Shown here in pieces: positions 42,607 through 53,524 of a stretch of DNA of 64,000 bases. Within the stretch, counting starts at the first letter, position 1. Each line of letters starts with the position of its first letter. Below the pieces are notes generated by a model. It made no database searches and was not told where the DNA came from. It worked only from the letters and a program-made list of their open reading frames with translations. Where the stretch lies: assembly GCA_029215795.1 (NCBI GenBank), contig JARDYH010000002.1, positions 11,215,001-11,279,000 on the forward strand, given 5' to 3'. Origin of the DNA: Anniella stebbinsi (lineage: Eukaryota; Chordata; Lepidosauria; Squamata; Anniellidae). The translations under genes were made by a program, and so were the position numbers.

Positions 42607-43640
42607 CTAATCTAAAGGAATACAAATATTTAGAAAAAATAACAATACAGTTTTGCCTTAGTAGATTGCAACCAATACTAGCCTGGTTCTTCCTCATGGA
42701 GAATTAGTGTATCAATGGGCATTTGTCAGTACAAGAGGGGCTTGCAACAAAATATTGCAGTGTAACTTCAATTCCTAACAAGTACTTCTATTCATGGTTC
42801 CAAACAGCCATTACCTCCATGCAGAACATTCAACCCCCCCTCTAACACATGGTCCATTCTCCCCACCACCATAGTGAATCTGCAGGCCACAGCTACTAAG
42901 CACGTCAATTCTTCATTGGGTTGCATTTTTTTTTTAAATGTACTACTGCAGACCTCGAGTTTCTTCCAAGCATGTTGATATTAGCCCATTATGGCCACAA
43001 TCCTAGTGTCGCTCACCACCTGAACTTGCTGTTAGAAGAAGTGATGTCTGTACAGAACCTCCATTCAGGATGCTACTGAATAATCAGTTAAGGGTCATGA
43101 AGACTGTTGCCTTCATGACATGCTGGTGGGCTTCCTAGAAGAATCAGGTTGTTGTGATTCCAAGCCCTCCTGTGGAGATGTGAGACAATAAAGAGGTCTG
43201 CCATGTACTCCACAAAGCTTAAACATCTCTTCACACCTAAAGGAAGTGAGGATGCTAGGAATTTTCCTGTAAGCTTGATAAGAGTAACTAAGCTAGGCAG
43301 TTACCCTTTCCAGTAAAAGGGAGAGTTTCTCCACGCAGTCCAAGAGCCACTTTAGCTCAGGGAGGATATTTCTTGAGAAGCCTTTGGCATGTAGGTAGCC
43401 TGGTAGACCACCTCTCATCTGCTCCCAACTTACCTGCTTGACCCTGCGATGGACTCTGGGATCTGTCAACTCCAAAGTCCCCTCCCCCTCTGACAGAATC
43501 TGAGTTCCCAGGGACCAGGGGAGGATGGGCTCTGAGTCACTGGCATTCTCTCCAATAAGCTCCTGGGAAGATTCTCCCTTGACTCCTAAGAGTCTTGGAG
43601 GAACTCCTCCCCTGTGTCCTGTCTTGGCTGGTAAATTTCT
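42607..43640. other. Unique DNA, no gene seen
   Basis: The 225-codon minus frame (43293-43970) runs through the GAC/GAG repeat. Its Arg-Thr-rich middle is therefore repeat-derived, and the rest shows no domain. Confidence 0.4.
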
Positions 43641-43712
43641 AGTCCTCCTCGTCGTCCTCGTCCTCGTCCTCGTCCTCCTCGTCCTCCTCCTCCTCCTCCT
43701 CCTCCTCCTCCA
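43641..43712. repeat. CTCGTC/CTC repeat tract
   Basis: CGTCCTCGTC-type hexamers pass into pure CTC units (43684-43710). Confidence 0.95.
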
Positions 43713-44736
43713 GATTCTGAGTCTGATTAACCTCCTGAAACCCCTTCCCTGACACTGGTTGACCACCATGGGAAGTAGGATACCAGCCTTGATGGACTTC
43801 CATTTTTTAGCAGCATTATTCCCAGTCCCAATGCAAAATAAGGGGTGAAAGGGGGACATATGAGCTGCCTGAAGGACCACTGCTGCCCCCAAATCTTGGC
43901 TCATCTGTTTTTCTTTTCCAAGTAAACAGGCTGCAGGCACGTTCAAGTGCTGGAGAAGGTGAGAGCCCAAGTGACAAGATTCAAATACTTTATCAAGCTA
44001 GTGGGACTTCAAGGTGGTGCTGAAGGCAAATTTTCAGATGCATCCATGGGTTGCACCTGGATCAATAAGCAGGATGTTTGTTTGGTTTTATTGTTGTTAA
44101 TTTCACACAGCTTAATTATAAGTAAGCCGTAAGAAAATCAAGGCATGTACTTTGATATCACATCACACTCCTCAAAATCATTCCTGTGGGGGCCATGGCA
44201 AGTATGGGTTGCTCCAAAGCAAAATAAAACAGATTAAGAAAACTATTCAAAATTCATTTGAAAACATCATAATAAAAGCACAATGAAACAGACAAGCTGA
44301 ACTTGGTTAATTTGCGCTGCTCAGGTTTATAGTGCATCTCTTCATATGTTTTAATTAGCTTCATAATCATCAGCAAGTAACTAACAACACGTACTTGCTC
44401 GGCTGGTGAGAGAAGCAATTGTGATTGCGTCACCAGGCAATGTGGTCTGGTAGACTCAGACCTAGCTAGGACATCTTCTCTTCCATTACGTGGTATTGGC
44501 TAGGGGTGGTTCTAAATTCATGTGGCGTTCCAGTAATAGTTTAGATGCTTGAAGGCTGCGCTAGCTAGGCCCTGCAACGTATGCACAGAAAGGGTGCTGG
44601 ACTGGCGTAATGTACAAATCTGAAAAACGAACATAAGAATTGGGTTTGAATGAGGACTTAAATGGCAGGTGAAGCAAGAGGAGATAGAATGATGACATCT
44701 CCACCCTTCCAGTTCCTTCCCTTCTAGAAAGCAGAT
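43713..44736. other. Unique DNA, no gene seen
   Basis: 44200-44400 is AT-rich and repeat-free. No frame over 61 codons. Confidence 0.4.
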
Positions 44737-44737
44737 C

Positions 44738-44785
44738 GAAGAAGAAGAAGAAGAAGAAGAAGAAGAAGAAGAAGAAGAAGAAGAA
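44738..44785. repeat. (GAA)n microsatellite
   Basis: About 15 perfect GAA units with GAAGA at the start. Confidence 0.97.
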
Positions 44786-45449
44786 CTGTGAGATATTGTC
44801 CCATCACTTCATTGAAAATCCCCTTTCTTGTCCTTAAAACATGAGTGAACATCACACACAAAAAATGAAGCATTGCCTCCTGGATGGTTCATGAGAACAT
44901 GAACCCGCTGTGTGCACTGGATCGGTTCCACATCCAGTAGTCGTTCCATGTCTAAGAACCCACTCTGGGATCACTGGATCACTTTGCCGTCCAGGAAGTG
45001 AAGTGAACGTGCACCGGTTCTTTCCCATGGGACTGCGCAAGATGTAACTTGTGCCAACACCACACAGGCTCAGAAAAAAGGGGGAGGGGCTACTGGCAGT
45101 GACTGTGAAAATAAAAGCACCTGGGCATGTAGAGATGTACGTTCACACAACCGGCCACTCCATCTGATTAGACTGGGCTCAGAGCTTACTGGTGGATCCA
45201 TGTACTGCTGGAGGTGATTGTGTGCAGAATCATTGTGGGGGGGGGGGCATCTCTACAGTGCTGCTTTTGCTCTTTGAACTGGGCCACTCTTTCTCTCTTT
45301 CAGAAAGAGAGAGGGAGAGGGAAGGAAAGAAGTGGCATCATATAGGTTTCTGGCGGTTGTGTGTGTTTCCAGACAAATGGGGCAGCAAAGATGGAAGAAG
45401 GGACATTAAACCTGGGGGCAACTGACTGCGGTGGAACTGTATAAATAAC
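44786..45449. other. Unique DNA with a possible GC-rich hAT remnant
   Basis: 44909-45020 begins TGTGCACTGGATCGG and ends GTGCACCGGTTC, with repeated GGATCACTGGATCAC words. It looks like a decayed relative of the element at 17.74 kb. Poly-G at 45237-45247 and an AGAGAG tract at 45303. Confidence 0.35.
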
Positions 45450-45457
45450 AAGTTGTC

Positions 45458-45727
45458 TAGGGTGACCATACGGACAGGAGGACAGGGCTCCTGTATCTTT
45501 AACAGTTGCATAGAAAAGGGGATTTCAGGAGGTGTCATTTGTATGCATGCTGGTGAAATCCCCTTTTCATCACAACAGTTAAAGCTGCAGGATCTATACT
45601 AGAGTGACCAGATACAAAAGAGGGCAGGGCTCCTACAGCTTTAATTGTTGTGATGAAGAGGGCATTTCCCCAGGTGCTGCATGCCTACAAATGACACTTG
45701 CTGAAATTCCCTTTTCAATACAACTGT

Positions 45728-45771
<44 letters not shown>

Positions 45772-46270
45772 TTATAACCCGCCTCTCCCTATGGATCAAG
45801 GCGGGGAACACAATGCAAAATACAAGCATCACAAAGTTAAAAATTTTTAAAAAACAAGAGAAAACACATCATTAAAACATTTTAAAATTCATCCGGATAG
45901 GCCTGCCGGAAGAGAACAGTCTTCATGACTCTCTTAAATTCATGAAGACTGCTAATTTGTCTAACCTCCTCTGGCAGACCATTCCATAGTCTGGGAGCCA
46001 CGGAAGAGAAGGTCCTCTGGGTAACACTCGCCAGCCTAGTTCTGGCTGGCTTGAGTATGTTCTTCCCAGAGGACCTAAGAGTGCGGGGCGGATTATACGG
46101 GAGAAGGTGATCCCGTAGGTAGCCTGGGCCCAAACCATGTAGGGCTTTAAAGGTAATAACCAACACTTTATACTTTGCCCAGAAACTGACCGGCAGCCAG
46201 TGAAGTGATTTTAAAACTGGAACAGTTAAAGGCACAGGAGCCCTGTCCTCCTGTCCGTATGGTCACCCTA
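45458..46270. mobile_element. Foldback hAT MITE carrying a nested LINE
   Basis: The left end is TAGGGTGACCATACGGACAG and the right end is CTGTCCGTATGGTCACCCTA. Flanks AAGTTGTC and GAGTTATC match at 6 of 8. Without the inserted LINE (about 45727-46223) the element is a normal dimer of about 315 bp. Confidence 0.85.
45727..46223 (-). mobile_element. L2/CR1-clade LINE 3' fragment, minus strand
   Basis: The minus-strand frame 45882-46235 reads LKSLHWLPVSFWAKYKVLV, then FKALHGLGPGYLRDHL, then TFSSVAPRLWNGLPEEVRQ. This is the familiar C-terminal part of L2/CR1-clade RT proteins. The 3' end is the CGCCTTGATCCATAGGGAG region with a (TTA)n tail (45729-45771 on the plus strand). It is 5'-truncated near 46223, inside the foldback element. 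Confidence 0.85.
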
Positions 46271-46310
46271 GAGTTATCCAGAGTTAGGGCCCAATCTGGG
46301 GATTGGGGAA

Positions 46311-46508
46311 GGGCTGTAGCTCAATGGTAGAGCACCTGCTTTGCATGCAGAAGGTCCCAGGTTCGATCCCTGGCATCTCTGTGGGAGGGTTGGGAAAATA
46401 TCCTGCCTGAAACCTCAGAAAGCCATTGCTATCAGTCAGTGTTGACAATATTGGGCTAGATGGGCCCATGGTCTGACTCAGTGTAAGGCAGGTTCCTATG
46501 TTTTAAAA
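46311..46508 (+). mobile_element. tRNA-Ala(TGC)-derived SINE
   Basis: GGGCTGTAGCTCAATGGTAG has a Pol III A box (TAGCTCAATGG). The anticodon loop CTTTGCATG gives TGC (Ala), and GGTTCGATCCC is an intact B box (46360-46370). The body continues GGGAGGGTTGGGAAAATATC and ends GTAAGGCAGGTTCCTATG with an A-rich tail. The tRNA part lacks the normal acceptor-stem pairing partner, so it is not a functional tRNA gene. Confidence 0.85.
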
Positions 46509-46525
46509 AAATCTGGCTGGAGAAT

Positions 46526-46690
46526 GCTGGGAGTTGTAGGGCTTTTTTTCTGTCTAAACATGCATAGGATTGCACCCTTAGTCATACATGGCGTAAACCA
46601 TTGAAATCAATAGCACTTAAGTTACTCTTGATGAAATTAAGTCCCATTGATTTCAATGATTGTTCTCCATGTATGACTAAGTTTGGATTC
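46526..46690. mobile_element. Palindromic MITE, diverged
   Basis: AGTCATACATGGCGTAAACC, then ATTGAAATCAATAGCACTTA, a short joint, and TTAAGTCCCATTGATTTCAA with CCATGTATGACTAAG form inverted arms. It belongs with the 38.47-kb palindrome. A GGGAGTTGTAGGGC piece of another MITE abuts it on the left. Confidence 0.6.
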
Positions 46691-46779
46691 AGCCCCATCT
46701 CTTTTAATTTGTTTTTTTCCCCCTTTTTTGTCTCAGAATATTTTGTGAGCCTCTGTGCTTTAGCAATCCAATGATTCAT

Positions 46780-47265
46780 AGCAGGAGAGGAGGAAGAGTG
46801 TGAGGTATGATAAATAAAACAACATTGCTAATGTGTCATCTGCAGCCTTGCTTAATTTGCCTTGATATTAACATTTTAATAGAAAATATAATTTGATGAC
46901 ATTTTTTAAAAAAAAGTAAAATTTGATTTTCGGTACAAAACGGAAATGTTATGAATCATAAGCAAAGGTGTCTAATATACAAACAGGCAGTTTAATAGGC
47001 GTTTCTATTAGCAAAATGAATACTTTTAATACATTTCCATGCGCTAATTCAAATCACCTGATGCCTCTCTGAACTGATTAAACGGGGGCTCATACCATGC
47101 TCTCCAGCTCTGTGTTGTCATTGTCATTTTCGGTCTTTCCAAGAAGTTGTGCATAAATTTGGCATTAACAAGAGAAATTATTTTTTTAAAATGTGCAATA
47201 TCAGCTCCTTGCGCTGCACCCATAAATCAAATAATCACTCCCAACCCACATACCTTGTGAGAATA
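46780..47265. other. Repeat-free AT-rich block, strong conserved noncoding candidate
   Basis: There is no repeat signature across nearly 500 bp. Many homeodomain and SOX-like words occur (ATTGCTAATGTG, GCTTAATTTGCC, ATTAACATTTTAATAG, AGTTTAATAGGC, CTAATTCAAATC, GATTAAACGGG). The style closely matches vertebrate enhancers in gene deserts. There is no coding frame. Confidence 0.45.
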
Positions 47266-48037
47266 TTTATTCAGGCAGAGCAAACTTTGGTCTATATTAG
47301 TCATTTGGAGGGCTCTAGATGAAGACACCTTCAATGGCTCCCCTGGCTGAATGAGTCTACCTTCTCCTGCCATTGTTACCAGCTGCTTTTACTCCTCCTC
47401 TTCCTTATTATCGCTACTATTATTGCTTCCTCATTATCGCTTGCAAGAGAGGCAAAGAGGCAGTGAGCAAGTCACATCAGTTTCTCCCCCTTCTCAAGGC
47501 CAACATTGACATGGTTCGGATGACCCAATAATCAACTGAGGGGGGGGGGGAAACAGTCGTCAGTTGTGTTGCTTATTGTGTTGTGTGGAGGGCAACACAC
47601 AACGCACACACAACTGACAGTACACTATTTGGAGCACTTAAACAACGAAGAGAAACAATGGGCTTGCACGTTGTTTATCCTGAACTCCTTTGTTTGAAGT
47701 GTTGTGTGAAGGGAACCCCCCCTTCCTCCGTGTACTATTCCATTTGATCATAGAGTTCGCTAGCCGGAGCAGCCAAACCCCCCCCCCCCCGACTGCTCCT
47801 ATACAGCTGGCAGAATTTGCGGTGCATTCTGGGATACGGCCGGAGGACTGAGGGAGGTGGAAGGGAGGAGACGCAGCAGCCCAGAAGGATGCCGGGACTT
47901 TCACCCGTGCAACGGGGGAGGGGCAACATGTCATATGGCGGGTGCTGCCGCGCTGCTGCCAAAACATCACACAGTCAGAATGCTATTCCCCGCTCTGTTG
48001 CCTAAAGTGTTGTCCAAACTCAGCCATAGTCTAGGTT
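47266..48037. other. Unique DNA with CACACAAC inverted phrases
   Basis: TCGTCAGTTGTGTTGC (47557) and GCACACACAACTGACAG (47604) are complementary, with GTGTTGTGTGAAGGG (47698) as another relative. This may be a diverged foldback repeat. Poly-C at 47779-47790. Confidence 0.4.
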
Positions 48038-48357
48038 CAGGTGACCGTATGGACAGGAGGACTTGGTTCCTGTATCTTTAACAGTTGCATAGGAAAGGGA
48101 ATTTCAGCAGGTGTCATTGGTATGCATGCAGCACCTGGTGAAATTCCCTCTTCATCACAACAGTTAAAGCTTCAGTAGCCATAGTAGAGTAACAAGATGC
48201 AAAGGAGAGCAGGACTCCTGCAGCTTTAACTTTTGCAATGAAGAGGGGATTTCACCAGTTGTTGAATGCATACGAAGTTACACCTGCTGAAATTCCCTGT
48301 TCTATACAACTGTTAAAGATACAGGAGCCCTGTCCTCCTTTTCACATGGTCACACTC
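48038..48357. mobile_element. Foldback hAT MITE, TAGGSTGACC family, diverged
   Basis: It starts CAGGTGACCGTATGGACAGG and ends TTCACATGGTCACACT, with the usual inner arms GGGAATTTCAGCAGG and CCTGCTGAAATTCCC. Terminal bases have decayed and no TSD is visible. Confidence 0.75.
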
Positions 48358-48647
48358 CACAGAGCTTTTGTTAGTGGGCCCTTGACGCCGGACCTGTTGC
48401 TCCTGGCTGGACTCTTTAGCAGACATTCAACAATGAGCTTTCCCTGATGCAGCCTTTACACACTGGAAGAGGTTCACTTGCTGCATTTCTGCATGCTTGC
48501 AGCTGTTGAAGGCACAGACGCCCTTCTGGAGAAAAGTCTTGTCAGCACTAATTAAAACTTTGGTTGAAAACATCTCTGCCAAAGCCAAAGTATTCCAGGC
48601 CTTCCAGGCCTCACCCTCTTCCACTGGGTCAAAGGACATGAGCTCCA
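48358..48647. other. Unique DNA, nothing recognised
   Basis: No signature. Frames on both strands are about 90 codons. Confidence 0.4.
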
Positions 48648-48655
48648 TCCCAAAG

Positions 48656-48790
48656 CAGGGGTGGGCAATTTGTGGCCCTCCAGATGTTTTGGCCTTCAAC
48701 TCCCATGATTCCTCACCATTGACTATGCTAGATAAGGTTCATGGGAATTATAAGCCAAGAAATCTAAAGGGCTACATGTTTCCAGCCCTG
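48656..48790. mobile_element. Small hAT-type MITE
   Basis: CAGGGGTGGGCAATTTGTGG at the left and TTTCCAGCCCTG at the right are diverged inverted termini of a common hAT type. Flanks TCCCAAAG and CTCTAAAG match at 5 of 8. Confidence 0.6.
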
Positions 48791-48798
48791 CTCTAAAG

Positions 48799-49232
48799 GT
48801 TACATTCTCTGAGCAAGCACAGGTGAGTTGTCTGGACAGGTATATGAGAGGTACACACAGACTTCCCATTCACCATAAGGGTCCTGTCACAGTGAAGATA
48901 ACACAGGGCTCTGACAAGTTCTATGTGGGTTCCTGTGCCCACACTAAATTCAGCGCAGCATGAATGTTCTCCCTGTGAGCACCTCTGACTATCGCCAGGC
49001 ATGCATTCCTGTGGGAAATGTACAGACTCCTTAATCATGGATACCATGGGAAGAACCATTCACCATTACTAAGGCAACTGTAAAAATTACTATGTTAATA
49101 ACAGCACTTGGCTGCTCAGAATGTACATGTGATCAACCAGCGAACACATTATGTTTATCCCCAAGAATGGTTTGTGACTGCTCCTGTAGAGATATATTTC
49201 TATACATCTATATCTATAGGCCTGTTCAGCTG
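48799..49232. other. Unique DNA, nothing recognised
   Basis: No repeat or coding signature. Confidence 0.4.
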
Positions 49233-49240
49233 TTCATGTG

Positions 49241-49560
49241 TAGGCTGACCATATGAAAAGGAGGACAAGGCTCATGTAACTTTAACAGTTGCAGAGAAAA
49301 GGGAATTTCAGCCAGTCTCATTTGTATGCAATTAGTTCCTGGTGAAATTCCCTCTTCATCACAACAGTTAAACGTGCATGCACTATACTAGGGTGACCAG
49401 ATACAAAAGAAGGCAGGGCCCCTGCAACTTTAACTGTTGTGATGAAGAGGGAATTTCACCAGGAACTAATTGCATACAAATGACACTGGCTGAAATTCCT
49501 TTTTCTCTACAACTGTTAAAGTTACATGAGCCCTGTCCTCCTTTTCATATGGTCAGCCTA
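49241..49560. mobile_element. Foldback hAT MITE, full-length, perfect TSD
   Basis: TAGGCTGACCATATGAAAAG to CATATGGTCAGCCTA, 320 bp, flanked by a perfect 8-bp duplication TTCATGTG (49233-49240 and 49561-49568). This is one of the cleanest copies for defining the family. Confidence 0.93.
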
Positions 49561-49599
49561 TTCATGTGAATAGATTTAGATATAGATAAAGATATAAGA

Positions 49600-49829
49600 G
49601 AGCCACTGTGGTGCAGTGGTTAGAATGTTCACTGAGACTAAGGAGAGCCAGGTTCTAGCCTCCATTCGAACATGAAGGTCACTGGGTGACTTTGGGCCAA
49701 CCACTGACTCTCAGCTTAACCTACGCCACAGGGTTATTTTGATGATAAACTGGAGAAGAGGAGGATCATGCAAGCCATGCTGGGTTCCATGCAAGAAGCA
49801 AAAAGGTGGGATATAAATGTAATAATAAA
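49600..49829 (+). mobile_element. Sauria-type tRNA SINE
   Basis: GAGCCACTGTGGTGCAGTGG with TTAGAATGTTC is the tRNA-like head, and GGTTCTAGCCTCC is a weak B box. CACTGGGTGACTTTGGGCC, CTCAGCTTAACCTACGCCAC, AGGGTTATTTTGATGATAAA and GGTGGGATATAAATGTAATA follow in the expected SINE order. The repeat ATATAAGA flanks it (49592-49599 and 49830-49837), a likely TSD. This family is a squamate hallmark. Confidence 0.85.
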
Positions 49830-49837
49830 ATATAAGA

Positions 49838-50561
49838 ATAAATAGAGATATATGTCACGCATGCTGACCCTTTCCATCAAATTCTAGACTCGCCCACATT
49901 TAGCAGGGAGGCCTGAACATGAGTCCTACATGTGTTTTCTTGAACACAAGTAAAGCTTTCTGCACAAACTGTCATTTGGAGAGTTCTACGCACCCTTGCT
50001 GGAACCAGAGTAGAACTCTTCTTCAGACCTTGCCGTTCGATGTGGCAAAGTCAGAAAACAAGGGGGCAGGGCCCAGCTCACATGGAGATGTATTGATCTA
50101 TTGATCTACAGATAAATAAATCACAAATGTTCTCAACCAGTCCACTCTTTGCTATTAAGCTCAAGGATATCATCCACTTAAAAGAAATCAGAGACAATTA
50201 ATCTTGTAAGTTTTACTTTGCTCATGTATGAAATGCTGGAGGGAGGAACCGTTCTTTGTTTCCAGATGAGCCACACACATTGCAAATGGCACCATCTTAG
50301 AAGAAACAAGCAGTAGGAGGTCTCAAAGGTGGAGTGCAGGAAGCAGGTAGTTTATTAAGGCTAAAGACAAGGGCCTCTTCCTTGGCGCAGGAGCAGCAGC
50401 TAGACAAACGTTGTCCTTCAGAAGGGCTGCTGAAAATTGCTTCACCTGTTCCTCTGAAGAAACATGGTTTGTCTCTTGTCAAGTATTCAAAATCCGTGGC
50501 TAATGAATGATCAGCGTGGGGGAGGCCCCCCATGCATGCCTACAGACAATGAAAGTGTGTC

Positions 50562-50566
<5 letters not shown>
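49838..50566. other. Unique DNA, nothing recognised
   Basis: No repeat or domain-bearing frame. Confidence 0.4.

Positions 50567-50598
<32 letters not shown>
50567..50598. repeat. (GA)n microsatellite
   Basis: A GA tract of about 32 bp. Confidence 0.95.
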
Positions 50599-50600
<2 letters not shown>

Positions 50601-50684
50601 CCCACCCCATCTGCCATGCATGTTCATTATCTATGGGGTTTGACTGTATGAAAGGGCCTGAGGAAGTATCTCTTGGCTCAAAGC

Positions 50685-50735
50685 AGATGATGATGATGAT
50701 GATTATAATGATGATGATGATGATGATGATGATGT
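50685..50735. repeat. (ATG)n microsatellite
   Basis: About 17 ATG units with one AATAATG-type interruption. Confidence 0.95.
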
Positions 50736-53010
50736 GAATTCAACCTTCTCCTCTCCTCCACTTCTTTCTGGAAAGATCTTCAAAAACATGGCCAATCTGT
50801 GATAGACTCCCAAATGTACATCTCTACACATTCCAGGTGGACTTAACTAATGTTAAAGAGAAACCACTTGGGGGATGCAGGATCAGGTGTCCCTAGACTA
50901 TTAGTTTATCCGCCCACTTGAATTTCCCTCCCTGGGAACTGCCCAGCCCCACAGAAATACTTTTAATCTTTGAGATTGTGTCTGACTGGTTGGCAAAGAG
51001 TGAAGACAAAGCCAAGCCCGTTGGGTTTCGCCTTCCCTCATCTGAAAGTTGCTTTGGTGAGTTACTCTTTGGTTCCTAATGAGTTTAGTGAGATGATTTG
51101 ATGTTTCCATTTACTTTAAAAGCAACGATGTCTCCACTTCTCTCTGCTTGGTTCTTTAACATATTGAATTGGAAACTAGAGTTAATTTGATTCCCTTGCC
51201 TAGCATGGTGTTCACCTTAACCATGTGATGGATCCCCTGGTAAACATGCTAACCTGGTTGTTAAGAGTGTAAAGGATGTTCTGGAAAAGGGCCCCCTCTA
51301 TCCCCATATATAAAAGGCCAGCTTCTGACATATCCAGGTTTTGAGTTATCAAATATTAATATTCAGTAATGAATTACAAATGATTGAATATCAACATTCA
51401 ATGAGAGGTATTCATACATAAGTAGTGGTAGCCCATCTCTGAGGAAAATAGACAAAGAGAGTATTGCAGTCTGTTCTACCTTGCAGGATGGAGGTACAGA
51501 CATACCAGTCTGTTATATATTGGCCATGCATTCAATCTGGTTGGTTTTATTGGTTTTATTGAATTCCCTCCTGCACATGCCTAAACGTGCAACACTGAGC
51601 TTGTTTAGAAAAAAAAATGACCTACAACTCCCAGCATTCCTGAGCCAGTCATGCTGGGAGATGTAGGAGTTTTTTTCTATCTAAACAGGAATAGGTTTGT
51701 GCCCTAAATCTCTTAATCCTCAGACTGAGCACCTTGGAAAAGAAAGGGGAGAAATCAATAAATATTTGTTTCAAATGTGAATCTGAGCTCCATCTTTTCT
51801 GTTGATACACAAAGTCATGAATCTTTTATTTGGATTAGATATTCCCATTTTTCCCCTACATCACGATTTGAAGTTCTATGATAACTGATAAGGATAACGT
51901 CAAACAGAAAGACCCACATCACTCCTCTTCTGACAGTTCAATTTTTTACTAAGTTGTTAAGAAAGTTTGATGAAACATAACCACCTATCTGCAAAAGATA
52001 TCACCGATCCAACCCTGACCGAGTTAGACTAAGCCAAATGTATGATGGAACGGAAAGTGCGAATTTCTGTCTATCTTCTTAAATTTCCATCTGTCTGTCT
52101 GTTTATCTATAGTGTGAGATGTATTCTAATCTACGTTGAGGAGCTGCAGTAGTAAAGGAGTTGGCAGAAGGGATGTCTTCTAGAACTTGGTTCTTGCTCA
52201 CTGATTTAGTATTTGGAATTTAGAATTTATGGAGGAGTCTTCCATTGTCACATCATCTATCAGAGGCAGACACTAGAGAGATGGAAGTGGGGGGGGGGAA
52301 TTAAAAACCTGTTTATTGCTCAACTTGCTCTAGGCATCTTTTAGTTTATTGTTCAGCTCAGTTCATTCCGGCATTTTAATTTGAATGGTTCACTTATTTG
52401 CTGTGGCTAAAAAAAAAAAAAATGAAAAAATGAAATAAATAAATCCAAATTAAAAACTATAAGGAAACCTATTTAAGAAAAGGGGGAGAAGTTGAGGGGT
52501 GCCAACAGCACCTCAGAATGCTATGAGGTGTCAAGGGATAATTTAAGGGCCTGGCGGATCTTGTGTCCAAACACGATGCTCGATTGCTTATTCTTCCAGC
52601 ATTTGGCGCTCTGGGTGCTTTGGAATCGAGGGGAGGAGCAGCGTTCCTGCAGACGAAGCTCCTGCAATGCGGATGTAGAGATCCATGTTTGGCACCTTTA
52701 TTTCCTAACACTCCGCAAGCGCAGATAAAGAGGAGAAGCCACCTTTTTGCTGCATTCCTGCTGAATACTGACTCTCGTCCAGGAAGTTCAGAAATGTCTT
52801 TGTAGAGAGCATTCCCACGTCAAGAAGAAACTGAGCCCAACCCACAGGGCCTGCTCATACAACACAGTTCCATTATATGTGTGGGGGTGGGGTGGGGTGG
52901 GGTCTCTCTTACACCTGTCCTGTTCATGGTTAAGGGGTTGAATCAAGGGTCTGCCTTCCGCGCAATGAAGTCTCTGCTCGTGGAATGTCTCTCTGCCCAA
53001 TTTTGGGGGA
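50736..53010. other. Unique DNA, no gene seen
   Basis: 51624-51680 has a fragment of the GGGAGTTGTAGTCC MITE (CCTACAACTCCCAGCATTCC, CATGCTGGGAGATGTAGG). 51720-52250 is repeat-poor and AT-rich. Poly-G at 52290-52298 and poly-A at 52410-52422. Confidence 0.4.
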
Positions 53011-53139
53011 TCCCTCACCACTCCACCCCCTCCACACAACACAGCTCACTCCATTCAGAAGGATTTCCTGACTCTCTGGATAACAGATTTAGGTGGAGGT
53101 GGAGAGGTGCTGTGGGGAGAAGGAGGTGGGGAAGTCTAC

Positions 53140-53375
53140 TTCCTCCAGCGCAGTGGAGGTTGGTGGCTCCGATGTCAGTGTGGGGATGAATTCTCTCTTT
53201 TGGGGGGCAGATCTACACCCAGCAGGATAGGACACTTTGAAAATGATTTGAAAACTGTATCTGGAGTGTGTCTTGGGCCCCAACAGTTGTCACTACTGTT
53301 ATAAACCATTTTAAAGCAGCAGTGTAGATCCTGCCTGGGTGTCAGTCAGACCAACTCAGAACTCTAAAGGAGCTA
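53140..53375. repeat. CTCTAAAGGAG foldback repeat, diverged copy
   Basis: GGAGGTTGGTGGCTCCGATG, then GTGTCAGTCAGACCAACTC and AGAACTCTAAAGGAGCTAAC match the 63.24-63.46 kb element. Only one orientation of the arms is clear here. Confidence 0.5.
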
Positions 53376-53399
53376 ACAAAGGCACAAAGCAAACCAGTT

Positions 53400-53505
53400 G
53401 TGATGTAATAATTAGTGGGTGGGCCTTGGGTTCAAATCTCTGCCCAACCATGAAATTTGCTGGGTAACCTTGGTTCAGTAGCCATCTGTCAGCCTAACTT
53501 TCCCC
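53400..53505 (+). mobile_element. tRNA-SINE body fragment
   Basis: GGGTTCAAATCTCTGCCCAAC (B-box-like) with GCTGGGTAACCTTGGTTCAG and CAGCCTAACTTTCCCCACA is the same order as the Sauria-type SINE at 49.6 kb. Diverged and truncated. Confidence 0.6.
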
Positions 53506-53524
53506 ACAAGTTGGCATGTTGGGA

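Noticed and set aside
43293..43970. 225-codon minus-strand frame
   Set aside because: Its centre is the translated CTCGTC/CTC repeat, and the remainder shows no recognisable domain.
46311..46383. tRNA-Ala(TGC) gene
   Set aside because: The cloverleaf head is fused to a SINE body and tail, and the 3' acceptor strand is not complementary to the 5' end. It is a SINE.
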